Shown in pieces: positions 46,108 to 60,100 of a stretch of DNA of 64,000 nucleotides. The position numbers were made by a program, and so were the translations under genes. Below the pieces are notes generated by a model. That model was not told where the DNA came from. It did not search any database and worked only from the letters and a program-made list of their open reading frames with translations. This DNA comes from Pseudeuparius sepicola (lineage: Eukaryota; Arthropoda; Insecta; Coleoptera; Anthribidae), in assembly GCA_963920635.1 (NCBI GenBank), contig OY987298.1, positions 144,434,257 to 144,498,256 of the forward strand, written 5' to 3'. Position 1 is the stretch's first letter; every line of letters starts with the position of its first letter.

Positions 46108-47800
46108 CCAGAAAATCCCTAGATTCGGGGAAAAATTCGGGTGCGTGGCAACAGTGCATTCGTGAATTTGTGATAAAGATGATTAGTGCGTTTTGTTTAT
46201 TGACAATAATGGTTAGACGCTAAAAAAAGACTGTAAAGGCTCTGGAGCACTGAATTGCGTGGGAAAGTGATAGATATGTGGCAACGGTGCATTGCAGGAC
46301 ATTCACTTGTTTTGCAGCAGGCTCTTTTATTTTCCTTGGGTAGCCAGCTCAGCCTGCTGATTGCCAGTGGCCAGTGGCGTAGTCAAAATGATTTAGTGAG
46401 GAAGAAATAAGGTAATATAATTTTTGTTTATTTTGCAAGTAAGAACAAAAACTTGTAAGGTTATAAGTTGTTAGTAATAAAATGTATCATAAGGAATATA
46501 TGTGAATTTGTTGAAAACTTCATAAACACACATTTTTAATATGGGTTTTCTAAGCTAATACAGGGTGATTAGGTTTTATTTCCCCAAGCTGTCAAGTGAC
46601 AAGAGATGAATTTATGGGATATAACAATATTTATTGAAAAACTAGTTCGAACCAACATAACATCAGAATTGGCTACGAATACCGAATATTCGGCCCAATG
46701 CCGAATATTGGGCAAACTATTCGGACAAATAGTTCAAAGTTTCAAATCAAATTTATAGTATTTCTTATCAAAACATTTTTTAAATATAAAAAAAGATTCT
46801 ACAAGTAAAGAAAGGAGAATGTTTAGAGCTGACCAGATAATTTGCCGAATATTCGGCCATTCTTTGGGCCGAATAATGGTTTTACGGCTGGCTGGCGATG
46901 CACCTGACCTTAGATAATTATTAGTTATTTTTAAATGTTTCTTTATATTTTAAGTAGAGAGTAGAGTACATTTTTGCGAAAAATGTAAATCTTGCTCTTT
47001 ATTTTTCTGCTCTTTGGATTATTTCAGAGTATTTCTGAAAACATGAAATTTCTTTGCTTCGTAAGTAAGACTCAAAAAAAACCTGTTTCTTGGTTTTTAT
47101 TGGGAATGTGTATATTTTTTTTATAATATATATATATATATATATTTTCAATAATGATTCTGTGGTTAACTTTTCAAGAAAGAAACATACAATAACATGT
47201 TAAAGTTTCCAAATAAAAAGATGCACTGGAAATATTTTGCAATATCTCAACAGTAGTTCTGCAATGGTTCTCGGCAATCTAATTGGTTGAAAACAATTCT
47301 GGAATCACTTTTCTGCTTCCTGATTCGCTAGAACTGGTTCAGAACTTTGTGTTGCAACAAAGCTCTAATTTTTTTTTATTGCATTTTTTTTGTTGTTGCT
47401 TAATAATCATTTATTATTTCTTACAAAATATTATTATACTTATTTTCAAATTTATGCAATTTTCTGTTCTTTGGTTTCCAGTACGCCACTGCTCGATTGT
47501 TTTCATTGCCCTTGCACAAATCGATATTCGTGCGTGCCATTCACGACCTTAACTCCTCTCTTTTACGGGCGATTTTCGCCCACCGCCAACAATTTGATTG
47601 GCCCTGTATTGCCAAGTCAACTATTGCGGTTTTCCCTCGCTTTTCAGTATCACTTCTAAATTTGAAAAACCTCTTTCTCATAAAAAAATGTTTTCTTTAA
47701 AAATTAATAGAATAAATTGTTCGAAGAAGATAATATTCAGCGTGTAACTTCACACTAGAAGGAAGGAAAAAATGGGGAAAAAAATGGTATTTTTTCCCGT
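46108..47800. other. METTL3 3' region and intergenic stretch
   Basis: It holds the likely METTL3 3' untranslated region, then at 46680-46880 a patch with repeated CCGAATATTCGG palindromes in both orientations that looks like a short hAT-like MITE. AT-rich sequence without a recognised gene follows. Confidence 0.45.
46476..46481 (+). terminator. Candidate METTL3 poly(A) signal
   Basis: AATAAA at 46476-46481 is 369 bases past the stop codon. It is the first clear hexamer downstream, but the assignment is positional only. Confidence 0.35.
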
Positions 47801-47805
47801 GTTCT

Positions 47806-48190
47806 CCGCCGTTCCGCCACGTCCGGCAACGCTGCATCAGCTGTTCCGCTGACGGCTCCCGCGACTTCAAAATGGCGTCACCCCGTCCGCAGACAAAGGA
47901 GTGCTGTTGATTCGGCCGCGAATTCGGGACTTTCGGTGGTTGATAGTGCTGGAAAACGACCGGGAAAGCTGGCGGCGGGCCCTGCGACGAAGATGCTCAC
48001 GCTGGAGGTGGTGCCCGAGCGTTCGTTGGGCTGCGAACAGTGGGAGTTCGTGCTAGGTGGGTTCGGTCCCCGGGATCGCAGTAGTCGCAAAGTGCGTTGC
48101 AGTTTATTCTTTTGTTTCGGGCGCTGGGACGGGCCGGCCGTTATGTCACGGCGGGCCCGGTGCGGCGATCAAGTGGTCGTTTACCCCCCC
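47806..48190 (+). promoter_or_regulatory. GC/CpG-rich island at the PHAF1 start
   Basis: This segment is markedly GC- and CpG-richer than the AT-rich surroundings and contains PHAF1 exon 1. It is the likely promoter and 5' leader, though no TATA box was seen. Confidence 0.5.
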
Positions 48191-51100
48191 TGAGGAGGGG
48201 ACGGGCGAATTTCTGGGGACTTGGCGATGGTTTCTGTTTACGAGCGTATTTCCGTCGCAGTATACTGTTGTGACTTTACGGCTCGAAAACAAAACGTTCG
48301 ATTGATACAGGGCGATTCATTTACTTTTGTTTTGACGGTTTTTGCACGAATGTTTGCTATCAAGAAACATTTTAAAAATAAATTTTTATCTGAGAACAAA
48401 GGTGTGGAATCAGATGACAACATAGTTCGGGGCATAGTATAAACTTGTTTTGCATAAACCTACTTTGTTATGATTATAATTTTTTTCAAAGTAAAAAGCA
48501 GTGTGTTATGTTTACTTTGGTAGGTCTATAATAATAGGTATATCTGCTTGGCACTAAAAAGTTATTACCTTTGTTATTACTACAGAATAATTAATAAAGA
48601 TTTCATAACATGACAGAAACAAACAACATAATAATAGCACCTACCATCAATAAAATTTATAACTTCAAAAACGTTGACATTACACCAGTATATTTTTTGT
48701 TTATCCCCACCTATTGTTTGATAAATTTTATCTTGATTCACAACTTCACGTGAGTAAAATTTCTTTTATTAGTCTGAAAATGCTAAATACCTAGGAAAGT
48801 TCAGTAATCTTTTACTTCACAAAAATGTACCTAGTTTTGCTTAAGTATACAGCTATAAATGAAAAACTAACATACTAGCAAACCCATTGTCTAATAGACA
48901 ATAGATGGCAGCAGAACACATTTAAAAAAAAGCATTGTTATGTTTGACATCCCTTGTTCATATTGCCTTATTTGAGTAAAAGAGGGGCCATGGTTGTCAA
49001 GTTGGCATATATTATTATAACCATCTCTGAAACTCACTACTGCCCACCTATTATGGGAGATATGAAATACAGTTATTTTCCAAAACAGCATAAAAAACTC
49101 TGATTGGCTTCGTAAAAGGAATATGGGACATAGGCATCAAGCAGTTTCCAGAAATAAACATATTCTACAGGTTAACATAATATTTGACTTAAGATTTTTT
49201 AAGGTTCTCGTCAAACACAATGTAAAGGTTAATGCACATTCTAATATCATCAAAAGGTCTCTATTCTCTATCATATTGATAGTAGTTGAAGTTTGGTTTA
49301 AATGGTAAAACAACGTGTCTTGTCTCGTATTTTATTGCTGAGGTGCCTGTTATTGAGCTACCCTGGTAAAATCACTTATGTCTGAAGTAGCTTTATTCTT
49401 ATTTTAGATAATATAGGTATAATATAATATTTTAGATAATAGGTGGAGGCAGGAAGGTAATATTAAGGTAAGATTGTTTGCTGTTTTCTTCCTTTCACCC
49501 AACGTTAAGAGTTCACCAAATTCCCTTGTTTATTTTATTGTTAGTTTACTCGCAAAAACATCGAAAATAATACTGTCATTTTTAGGGATGCACTTCTCCC
49601 AAGCCGTGGCAATCATCCAATCTCAAGTTGGTATAATAAAAGGCGTGCAGGTCCTGTACAATGACACTGTAAGTAGACAATGGTCTTTTATCATTTCTGT
49701 TAATACTCAAATATGTTCTGTTTCCATAGAAACCTTTAGAAATAGACCTGGTTATCAACCTGCCGCAGGACGGCATTAGATTGTTCTTTGACCCCGTCTC
49801 GCAGAGGTTGAAAATCATCCAGATATACTGCATGAAACTGGTTAAGCTCAAGTACTGGTAAGTCACCAGAAATTTCCGCGAACAACCATAATCGTAATCA
49901 TATTATAATGTTATACATATAGATTCATATAAATCATAAATTTGTATTTTTTGTTATTGCTAAATTAATTTTCAATTAGTACCACTGAAAAACAATACCT
50001 TAATACAACTAATATAATAAATTAAAAGTAAATTAATTAGTATCGGTGCACGTGCTTTTTATCTACCAGCTAACATGAAGATAAAACTTGTGTTTACTCA
50101 TTACTGAAACTTGTTTTCAAATATAATAAAACGCTTTGCATTTTACGGTTGATTATAAACAAAGCATATTTTTTTTGTCTTTACGAAGCTTTGACATCAC
50201 TATTTTGATTGTGCAATAATTGTGATGCCTAATATTATTTTTACGATTTATTTAGTAATAGTTGTGTTGCCAACATTAATATGCTAAATCTAACAAAATG
50301 TTTGACTAAAATAAATGAATTTTCACATTTTGTTTTTCTCATCAAAATGTCCAAAATATAAGATGTTCTGATTAGATTATGGAACAATCTAAACTATCCA
50401 TTTAATTTTTAATTGGGTTTTTCGCCACCAAATTGATCGAAAGACAACTTTTTCAAGTTGCCTGGAAAATTCATAAATTCTTAACACTGAATGAACAAAA
50501 CTTTAAACGTGTAACTCAAAAAATAACTTCAACAAATTTGTTTTCTGAGCTTTCGGAGAATAAATGTTCCTCCTTTCTCAAAGATCATGTCACTATGTTA
50601 TATCTCGGACAGAGCTGGGCAGATCTATTAAAAAAAGATCATTTTAAAGATCTAAGATTGCGATCTTGATCTTAGATCTAGATCTTTTTTGTCGTTTCAA
50701 AAAGATCTGATCTTTGTTCTTAATTTGACGATTCATCAGATCATTTTAAAGATCTAAGATAGTTTTAAAGATCTAAGATCGTTTTAGAGATCTAAGATCG
50801 TTTTAAATATCTAAGATCTTTAAAAGGATCTAAGATCGTTATAACAATCTAAGATCTTTTCCTCATTTTTTTCGTTCATTTTTGAAACGTTTCTGTGATT
50901 AGTTTTATATAAAATAATGTTTTATTTTTGAAGAATAAAAAATGGTGCTCTAGATTGTTGTGGGAATAAATGAGTTTTTGTTTTTATATCTACATATTTG
51001 TAAAATATGTTCTCATTTTGACCTCAATTGTTGTAAGTAGTTCGTTTTTGAAACGTTTCTGTGATTTTTTATACAAAATAATGTAGGTAGAAAGGTAGGT

Positions 51101-54100
51101 ATGTATTTTTTAGAAGAATGAATAGTTTTGTACGAACAAGGATTTTTCTTTTTATACATATTATGATCTACATATTATTTCTAAAATATATGTATTACGA
51201 ATTCAGTTACTTACGTTACTAATGAGCGTTCATTTAAAGCAGTTTATCTCAGGAGATCTCTAGGTCTCAGCTAAAGTGCAAATTGTCAGAATTCGCGAAA
51301 AATGACAAATAATATGACGTACATTTTACCTACAACTACAAGAACCTATTTTGAGGTCTTTAAATGAATGCTTTATGTTAATTTCTATTTTATTTTCAAT
51401 TATCTATTTCTCAAAATTCCGAATTTTATAACTTAAGTTATAAAATTATAAATTGCATAAATAATCGGTGAACACGTTTTTACAAGAAAAGTCTAATTCT
51501 TCATAGGTATATCAACTGATTGATTGATAGTTACGTAAAATTTTACTTTACACAACTAGTTACGTAAAACTGGACGTATCATCACTTGCTCAAGTTTTGA
51601 AAGATGTCACTTTATACTATGTCAAAATTAGGAAAAGTATTTATAGACACCTATATCTATTAACTATATAATATCATGAAGATCTTAGATCGTTTAGAAG
51701 ATCTTAGATCGATTGATCTTTTTTAGACGATCTTTGATCTAAGATCGTTTTTGCATGAAAAGATCTATTTTTAAACGAACTTACATCTTTTTTTGAAAAA
51801 CGATCTGATCTATGATCTAGATCTTTTTTGGCGCGATCTTTCCCAGCTCTGAATCTCAGAGAACTGTCATGGTTTGAGTTAATCTTAAGAAATGTTATCT
51901 TTACGATAAAAAAAAAACATCAATTTAATGATCGTTTCTCCGTCCCAGTGGTCTGACATTCAACTCCCCTGAGCTGCTGCCCTCTATCGAGCAGGTGGAA
52001 CACTCGTTCGGGGCGACACACCCCGGGGAGTATGACGCGGAGAAGCAGGTGTTCACGTTAAACTTCCGCGGCTTGTCGTTCTACTTTCCCGTCGAGTCCA
52101 AATACCAGCGTGGCAGCACGCACGACCTCGCCTCGTTGCAGTTTCCACCCGGCAGCTCGCCCGTGGTGTCCAGGTAGGACCAGTGCATATTATATATATA
52201 TTTTTTATTTTTTTATAATAATAAAATCAACTTGGCTACACTTAACCTCCAAAATAACAAACTATAATACAATCAACTATTAACATGCAAGTGAAAATAT
52301 TAGACAAAGACAATAAATACTTTTGTAAAGGTTCCCGAAAAAGTCAATATTATTTTTCCTCTTATCCGTGCCAATCTGTGGACATACTCTATAATATTGT
52401 GGACTCTGAAACATCCCGATAATTATTATTCTATTTTAATGTTTTTCAACGAGTGGCAAAAGTCCAACAGCTGATTTTGTTGCCAGCTGATTGATGTTTT
52501 CCACATTCAGTCATTTTTATTGAGAATACAAACATGATATAATATCCAAGTATGCCTTTTGGCATTATTTTGAAATATTATAATAATTATTTGTTATGTA
52601 AGAATTTCGAACTTCAGTTCAGTAAAGCTGATTTTATTAGAGATGGGAAAGTTCCCACTTTACGAAAATTCCCGACAACAATTTCCGAAACTTTCAGAAA
52701 GTTTCCAGTTTTCTTTTTTTTAATGTTTACTTTAATAGTCACACTTAGAGAAAATATTGATATATTGATATTGCAGAAAAGGTATGATATCACAAAATGT
52801 AAAAGGTTTTTTTTGTAATTGGTACTTATTTTATGATCGTAATTCAAAATTCCAGTTTCAGATTTTAAATTATTAGCGTTGACTGATATATTATTAAAGA
52901 CTGCTCAAGGCTGTCACGTCTGACACATTTTTGGCTCACCATGTGCTTTCCGGAGATAAAATACAATGCAGAATACATTGTTAGCCATCAGAGCCATCTG
53001 TTTTCCAGGACATAAAGCTATAGCCGGGAGAAGTCTTTATTTATACGTCAGTCAACGGTATTAATTAATTTTCCTATATAATACAGGGTTATTCAAAAAC
53101 AAATGCCACCCGTAGCACAGCGGTATTCTACTCCAAAAATAAAGTGACCCTTGTTTTTTCTTTTTGTTCAAAGCTCTATATTAAGGGTCTCACAGGCCCT
53201 TAAAAGGCGCCCCCATAGTGCAGTATCCGCAACTGCCAGAGGGCGCCACTTGTGCCAACCAGTTTCATTTATTATGCTCAGAACTTTTTTGCCAACAGTT
53301 AAGTTGTAAATTAAATCGAACCACTTTGTAAAAAATTCCATTCGCTACAAAAAATTATTCTAGTATTTTTTCCATTTCGGAGATAACGCCCAAAATTCAG
53401 CTATCATGCACGTACCTTGTACCCACGCATATTAAACATTAGTGGCATAATGATCAAGTTACCTTTGGAAGCAATCACACTTAAGAGGACTTAATAATTA
53501 TTTGACATTTAGTTTCAAGCAAATGCTAAGAGTTTGAAGTTTGAGCATTTGCTGTAGTTATTTCAATATTAGGTATTTGTATCATTATTTTATTAGGGAA
53601 ACTTAACTAAATGTATTAAATTACAACAAAACTGTATTTGAATTTTAGAAAACATGGTCAAAAGATAAATGTGATTGTTTCATTGTTTGTTTCCAAAAAT
53701 AACTAGATCATTATGCCACTAATGTTTAATATGAGTGATTTCGTGGTACGTGCATGATGGCTGAATTTTGGGCGTTATCTCCGAAACGGTAAAATTTATG
53801 AAAAAAACAGTAGAATCATGTTTTGTAGAGAATGGATTTTTTTACAAAGTGGTTCAAATTAATTTAGAAGTTAACTGTGGGCAAAAAAGTTCTGAGCATA
53901 ATAAATGAAACTGGTTGGCACAAGTGGCACCCTCTGGCGATTGCGGATACTGCACTACAACATAATTATGTGACATAATTATCTATGAACGTGTGCCAAA
54001 GATCATTAAAATCGATCAAGCCGTTTAAAAGATATAGCGAAAAAACGTATAGAACTTTGAACAAAAAGAAAAAAACACGGGCCACTTTATTTTTGGAGTA

Positions 54101-57100
54101 GAACACCGCCGTGTTACGGGTGGCATTTGTTTTTGAATAACTCTGTATAATATGGTAATTATGTATAATATGTTTTTTTTTTATGTTTTTCCGGACGGTG
54201 ACGCTATACATTTTCATACTTTCGATAGGCTTGTGTGGAAAAATCGGTCAAAATCTCGATTTTTCCTTATAAGATTATGCCCTTATTTCAACCCTTTAGC
54301 CACCTGCAACACTCAAGCCTTTGGTTTTTCGAAACCAGATTCTATTGATTAATCGTTTAGTGAACATGGCTTGCGTGAAAATATGGGCAACAGCCACCTT
54401 TTATTTCTGTTAAGGAAAATCGAATTTTCCATATGTTATCCCCAGGGGCCACTCGTCCCTTCATTCTACTCAACACCGATGTACTTTTCAACCCTCTTCG
54501 AGGCTTGTATACGAAAATGGGGCGTCTAAATCTGTCACTATCTGACGGTCTATTATGTGGAAAACAATATAGTTCGGCAGCCACGGGGGTAAACCCAAAA
54601 ATATGATACGAAGTTTTTTTCAAAACGGATTTGACATCTCTAGGACTCCTAGTTTTGATATCCAAGTGATGACAAACTGTCATCCTTGAGCAATTTGAGA
54701 CACAGGGTGTCCTTTTAATAGGTACCATGTGATTATGTATATTTTTACACACCCTTATTTTATATATTTTTGAGGTTAGGAAAAAAGTTTCAGATACAAA
54801 AAAAGCAAGCTTTTTTCAGCGTTTATTTATTTTTATACAGGTTGTTAAGTGTTTGTTAAGTTGGTGCCAAACCAAACTTTTGTTTCTTTAAATCGAATAC
54901 CCTTCATATTTTTAGATATTTGAAATCAGCTCATTGTCACAGTTTCAATGATGAATATACATGTAATATGTTTGTTTAAAGCGTTTGTAAAGTATTCGAC
55001 CTTGAAACTTTAAATTTTGCACTTTTGATGTTTATTTTTTCGAAAATAAACCTGGCGTGTATCGTTCTTATTTTTTAATTAATTTATTAAAACAGCTATA
55101 AAAAACGAAAGACAACTTTTTCTGCTCTACATGCTTTTTATCACAAAATATATAGGTTAAGAAATGCGGCGTCAATGCTTTTGCCTGGCAACACCGCTGA
55201 CAGGAGGCAGAACGGTCAGCGCCACCTTACCGGGTTGGATGAACCTTGGTTGGAATTTCTGTAAGGAATTCTGCGGGGGGGCGAGGGGCAAAGGGGGAGA
55301 AGCGGGAAATTTGAACTAGGATCTCCCACTGGAATATTGAATTACTTTTAATTATTGCTTTATTTCAAAAAAAGAGCGCATAATGTGATATATTCCGCCA
55401 CATTATGTGTTCCTTTTCAGAAATAAAACAATTAAAAGGACTACAGGGATATATTAAAGTAGTTTCGTTTTTTTTTATATATATTTAAAACAAAAACCAA
55501 AGAAACATATCAGGCAGGTATAATAATAATAATTCTCGCCCTCACAATACTCCAATCTAGGAGTATTGTGGGGGGAGGGGTGGCAATTACTATTATTTAG
55601 GATTATTTTTGTCACCACCACCAATAAAACCATATACAAAAACTTAATGAATAGAAACAAAATAAAATTAACTCCTATTTAGAAAATACATATCACAGGT
55701 CCTTGGTCCTCTTTCAGTCCGGATAAATCACAGATAAACAGTCTTGGTCATTGTTAATATTCCCAGTCTACCGAACTTGGTTCGGCAATCCGGAAACATG
55801 TAATAAAGATAAAATCGATTAGTGAGTTCCTTATCAGCAGATCGCAATAGCTACAAGTAAGGGAAGCAAATATGTTAGATAGGAAATAATAAAGACAGTT
55901 AGGAATTTTTAAACTTCTTGAGTTTTTTAGTATGTCCCTCACTAATTCGCTTCCTACCTTTTTTCTCCCTGATATACTTAAAAATAGTTAACCTCACACA
56001 TTATTTATTAACGAATAAAGCAATTTGACCTATTGTGGATGATGTTGAAGTAACTCCGGCCATGTCTGAGATTCTTCGCGGACACGCCACCTGTTGCGTC
56101 TTCTATTCTCAAATTAAGTTGCCTCCATTCTCCATTTCAACAGTTTCCATTGTATCTAAAATAATAAAAAGGTGTTATTTTTTACTATCGGTACCACCTA
56201 TCTTTAAATCGAACAGAAAACTACTACTGGAGTTAAACAATAAAAAACACATTAAAACACACTAAACACAGAAAATAATAACTGCTGAAAAACAACGACT
56301 ACTAAGTAGAGGGGGCTTTCAGTACGAGCATTGATTAAGACGAATTCCTTATTCAATGGTACGAGTCATTTTAGCAGTCGAACGAAACTGGTTCGACTAT
56401 GCTTTTACTGACTATTGTTATTAATCTAGTGGTAATAACATAGACAAGAAGAAACAACAGGAATAAAGGGAATAAATATAACTTGTAACAGTGTCTCTAA
56501 AAATAGCCCCCTAACCATACTTTTCACACTGCCTATTCATATTTGGAATATTCCTCGAATAACACATTGATAATAATTCGGGAAGAACTGTTATGAGTTA
56601 TGGCATTAATAGATAATAACATATTTGACTTACCTTGTTCGAGATTGTTGATATATTTTTTTATTAAAACTTCAAAATTTGCAAATTCATCGATCGCCCA
56701 AGGCGTCTGATCCGGCGATTCTATTGGTCCAACCCTCCAACCCGTAATGTGTAGGCAACCCGTTTAACATAGGGTCGCGTTCAGAGCGACTATAGCTCAC
56801 TTTTTGCTACCTTCGATCATACCCTTCGGCCTTCACAACCCGACGTAATGGCTGACCTGTGTTGCCAATGCGCCGGACCCAGTTGCATACCCCTGCTTTT
56901 TATAAGCATTTTAATATACAGGGTGCGATTACAGATTCGTCTCGAGAAATTATGAAGATTTATGAAGCGGCCCCATGTGGAGCTTTGATCCCTCAAAGGG
57001 GCTCCACGAAGGCACTTTTTCTTAACTTCAGAACCGTTTAACTGATCGCCCTCAAATTTTGTACACACTGGACTCTCAATAATACCCACTAACCACCTTT

Positions 57101-60100
57101 AAATGGACCCCCTGATATACAAAGTGTCTGTTTTTTAGGTGACTCATTACTATTCACTGTAAGAGCAACCCATCGTAATCGAACATCAGCAGCCCAGGTA
57201 TCATTATGTTCCACACATGTTTGTAAAATAGCTTCCTTCATTGCTTTTTCGTATTCTTGTCTTCCATGACTCTGAACGATGGCCATCATTGAAGATTTTT
57301 TTATTTTTTCTAAATCGCACTTTTGTCCACAGTACAAACCTTGATCTCTAAAATTAAAGTTTGTCACTTCTGAATGCCGCTGCTTTTTTACAGTTGGAGT
57401 TCCAGTATCTGAGAAACAAAACCCTATTATAGTTGTGCCACAAGACACGATAAGGCTGTTTAAATAAACAACTAAAGTCTATCCAAGTTATGGAGTGGAT
57501 CAAAACATTGGCCACCACGTGACCTATTCTCTTATTGGTCTAGCCGTCATAAAATATCAAGTGTTTATGCGGCGAGCATAATGCAGGGCCGACTCTTCCC
57601 TCCGTCGAGTTTCCTGCATATTTTAGATCGGATCGCTAGCAGTATTATTTTGCTACTTAATTTAGGAAATTTATAAAGATCCGTGAAAGGTAGAAACACA
57701 AATTTTAGAACTTCTAAAATAATTAGTTCAGAATTACAAGCCACTTGGAATCTCATATTAGTCCAACCCTGGTAATCGATCGCAAGGTGGTCATGTGACT
57801 TTGTTTAAATCTACTGCCGCTGCAACTTGGATAGACTTTAGACAGAGCTTTTTTCCAAGGCCTCCAACTACGTCTCTTAAATCTGCATTGCACAATGACA
57901 CTCCCGCACAGTTTGCTGTGGCAACCCGTGAACAATAACATTCCCGCACCGGTTGCTAAAATGATGTTATACACAATGACTTACATTTCTCAGTTAAAAA
58001 CGAACATACAATGCAATGGGGCAATTTCTTTAGAGTCTCAGAAAAAGCGCGTTTTTTTGTTTCTTAATATAAATATAATAAATTAAAAAAGCATTCTTCT
58101 TAAGCACTAAAATTAAAATATAGTAAACGCAAACTGAGAAGGTGAGTTTTGGAAAGGGGATGAGGGACTAGTAATATAACACAGGAAATAAATATTTAAC
58201 AACCAATAAAAGGGTTTTATACATAGGCCTAATTGCTATTAGTCCTTCCCCATAATACGGAGCTTTTTTCCAAGGCCTCCAACTACTTCTCTTAAATCTG
58301 CATTGCACAATGACACTCCCGCACAGTTTGCTGTGGCAACCCGTGAACAATAACATTCCCGCACCAGTTGCTAAAATGATGACTTACATTTCTCAGTTAA
58401 AAACGAACATACAATGCAATGAGGCAATTTCTTTAGAGTCTCAGAAAAAGCGCGTTTTTTTGTTTCTTAATGTAAATATAATAAATTAAAAAAGCATTCT
58501 TCTTAAGCACTAAAATTAAAATATAGTAAACGCAAACTGAGAAGGTGAGTTTTGGAAAGGGGATGAGGGACTAGTAATATAACACAGGAAATAAATATTT
58601 AACAACCAATAAAAGGGTTTTATACATAGGCCTAATTGCTATTAGTCCTTCCCCATAATACGGAGCTTTTTTCCAAGGCCTCCAACTACTTCTCTTAAAT
58701 CTGCATTGCACAATGACACTCCCGCACAGTTTGCTGTGGCAACCCGTGAACAATAACATTCCCGCACCGGTTGCTAAAATGATGACTTACATTTCTCAGT
58801 TAAAAACGAACATACAATGCAATGAGGCAATTTCTTTAGAGTCTCAGAAAAAGCGCGTTTTTTTGTTTCTTAATGTAAATATAATAAATTAAAAAAGCAT
58901 TCTTCTTAAGCACTAAAATTAAAATATAGTAAACGCAAACTGAGAAGGTGAGTTTTGGAAAGGGGATGAGGGACTAGTAATATAACACAGGAAATAAATA
59001 TTTAACAACCAATAAAAGGGTTTTATACATAGGCCTAATTGCTATTAGTCCTTCCCCATAATACGGAGCTTTTTTCCAAGGCCTCCAACTACTTCTCTTA
59101 AATCTGCATTGCACAATGACACTCCCGCACAGTTTGCTGTGGCAACCCGTGAACAATAACATTCCCGCACCGGTTGCTAAAATGATGTTATACATAATGA
59201 CTTACATTTCTCAGTTAAAAACGAACATACAATGCAATGAGGCAATTTCTTTAGAGTCTCAGAAAAAGCGCGTTTTTTTGTTTCTTAATATAAATATAAT
59301 AAATTAAAAAAGCATTCTTCTTAAGCACTAAAATTAAAATATAGTAAACGCAAACTGAGAAGGTGAGTTTTGGAAAGGGGATGAGGGACTAGTAATATAA
59401 CACAGGAAATAAATCTTTAACAACCAATAAAAGGGTTTTATACATAGGCCTAATTGCTATTAGTCCTTCCCCATAATTCTCATATTATAATATAGCGAAT
59501 GCCATTAAATTAAGTACATTAAATTACACTAAAGTAAAAAATCTTAATTTCTTTATTGTAGTAATGTCCATATTGGTGGCGAAGTGTACCTATAATTACA
59601 CACAATTAGGAAAAATTACATAATTTAATGTACAACTTTGAGTTTATACAAAATGCTCATTTGGCTGCAGAGTGGACAGAGCATCAAATTTAAGACGCCC
59701 TGTACCTGTCATGTAGCTTTATCTCTAAACATACCCATTTTTATAATTTTATTAGTTTTTTAACTTAGATAGGAAATGTTCTAATACAGAGAAATTCAGG
59801 AATATTTTAAATTCATAACACATGTTTTTAAAACACCTTGTATATTAATGATAACTGTAACGAAATTAATGTATACAATAATATAATAATAACAATTTTA
59901 CAGCTAAATAGTAAGATTTAGAGTAGAAATTCCATATATTATTTAATATTTACTATCTAATATTTGAGATACCCTGTATATCAAATTGCTCAATGACGCC
60001 AGCATGTCATCAGTCGGATGATTTCTGTCGCCGTAATGCGTGAATAACCTTTCCAGAAACGAATCGTCGCTGGCGCCTGAAAGTTATAAGTGATTTGATG

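Noticed and set aside
54357..54752. 131-residue minus-strand ORF in PHAF1 intron 4
   Set aside because: No conserved domain, an abrupt composition and a MITE-like CACAGGGT end inside it; probably chance.
57753..59307. Repeated 60-73 residue ORFs in the tandem array
   Set aside because: The same peptide recurs only because the DNA unit repeats; there is no start context, motif or splice support.
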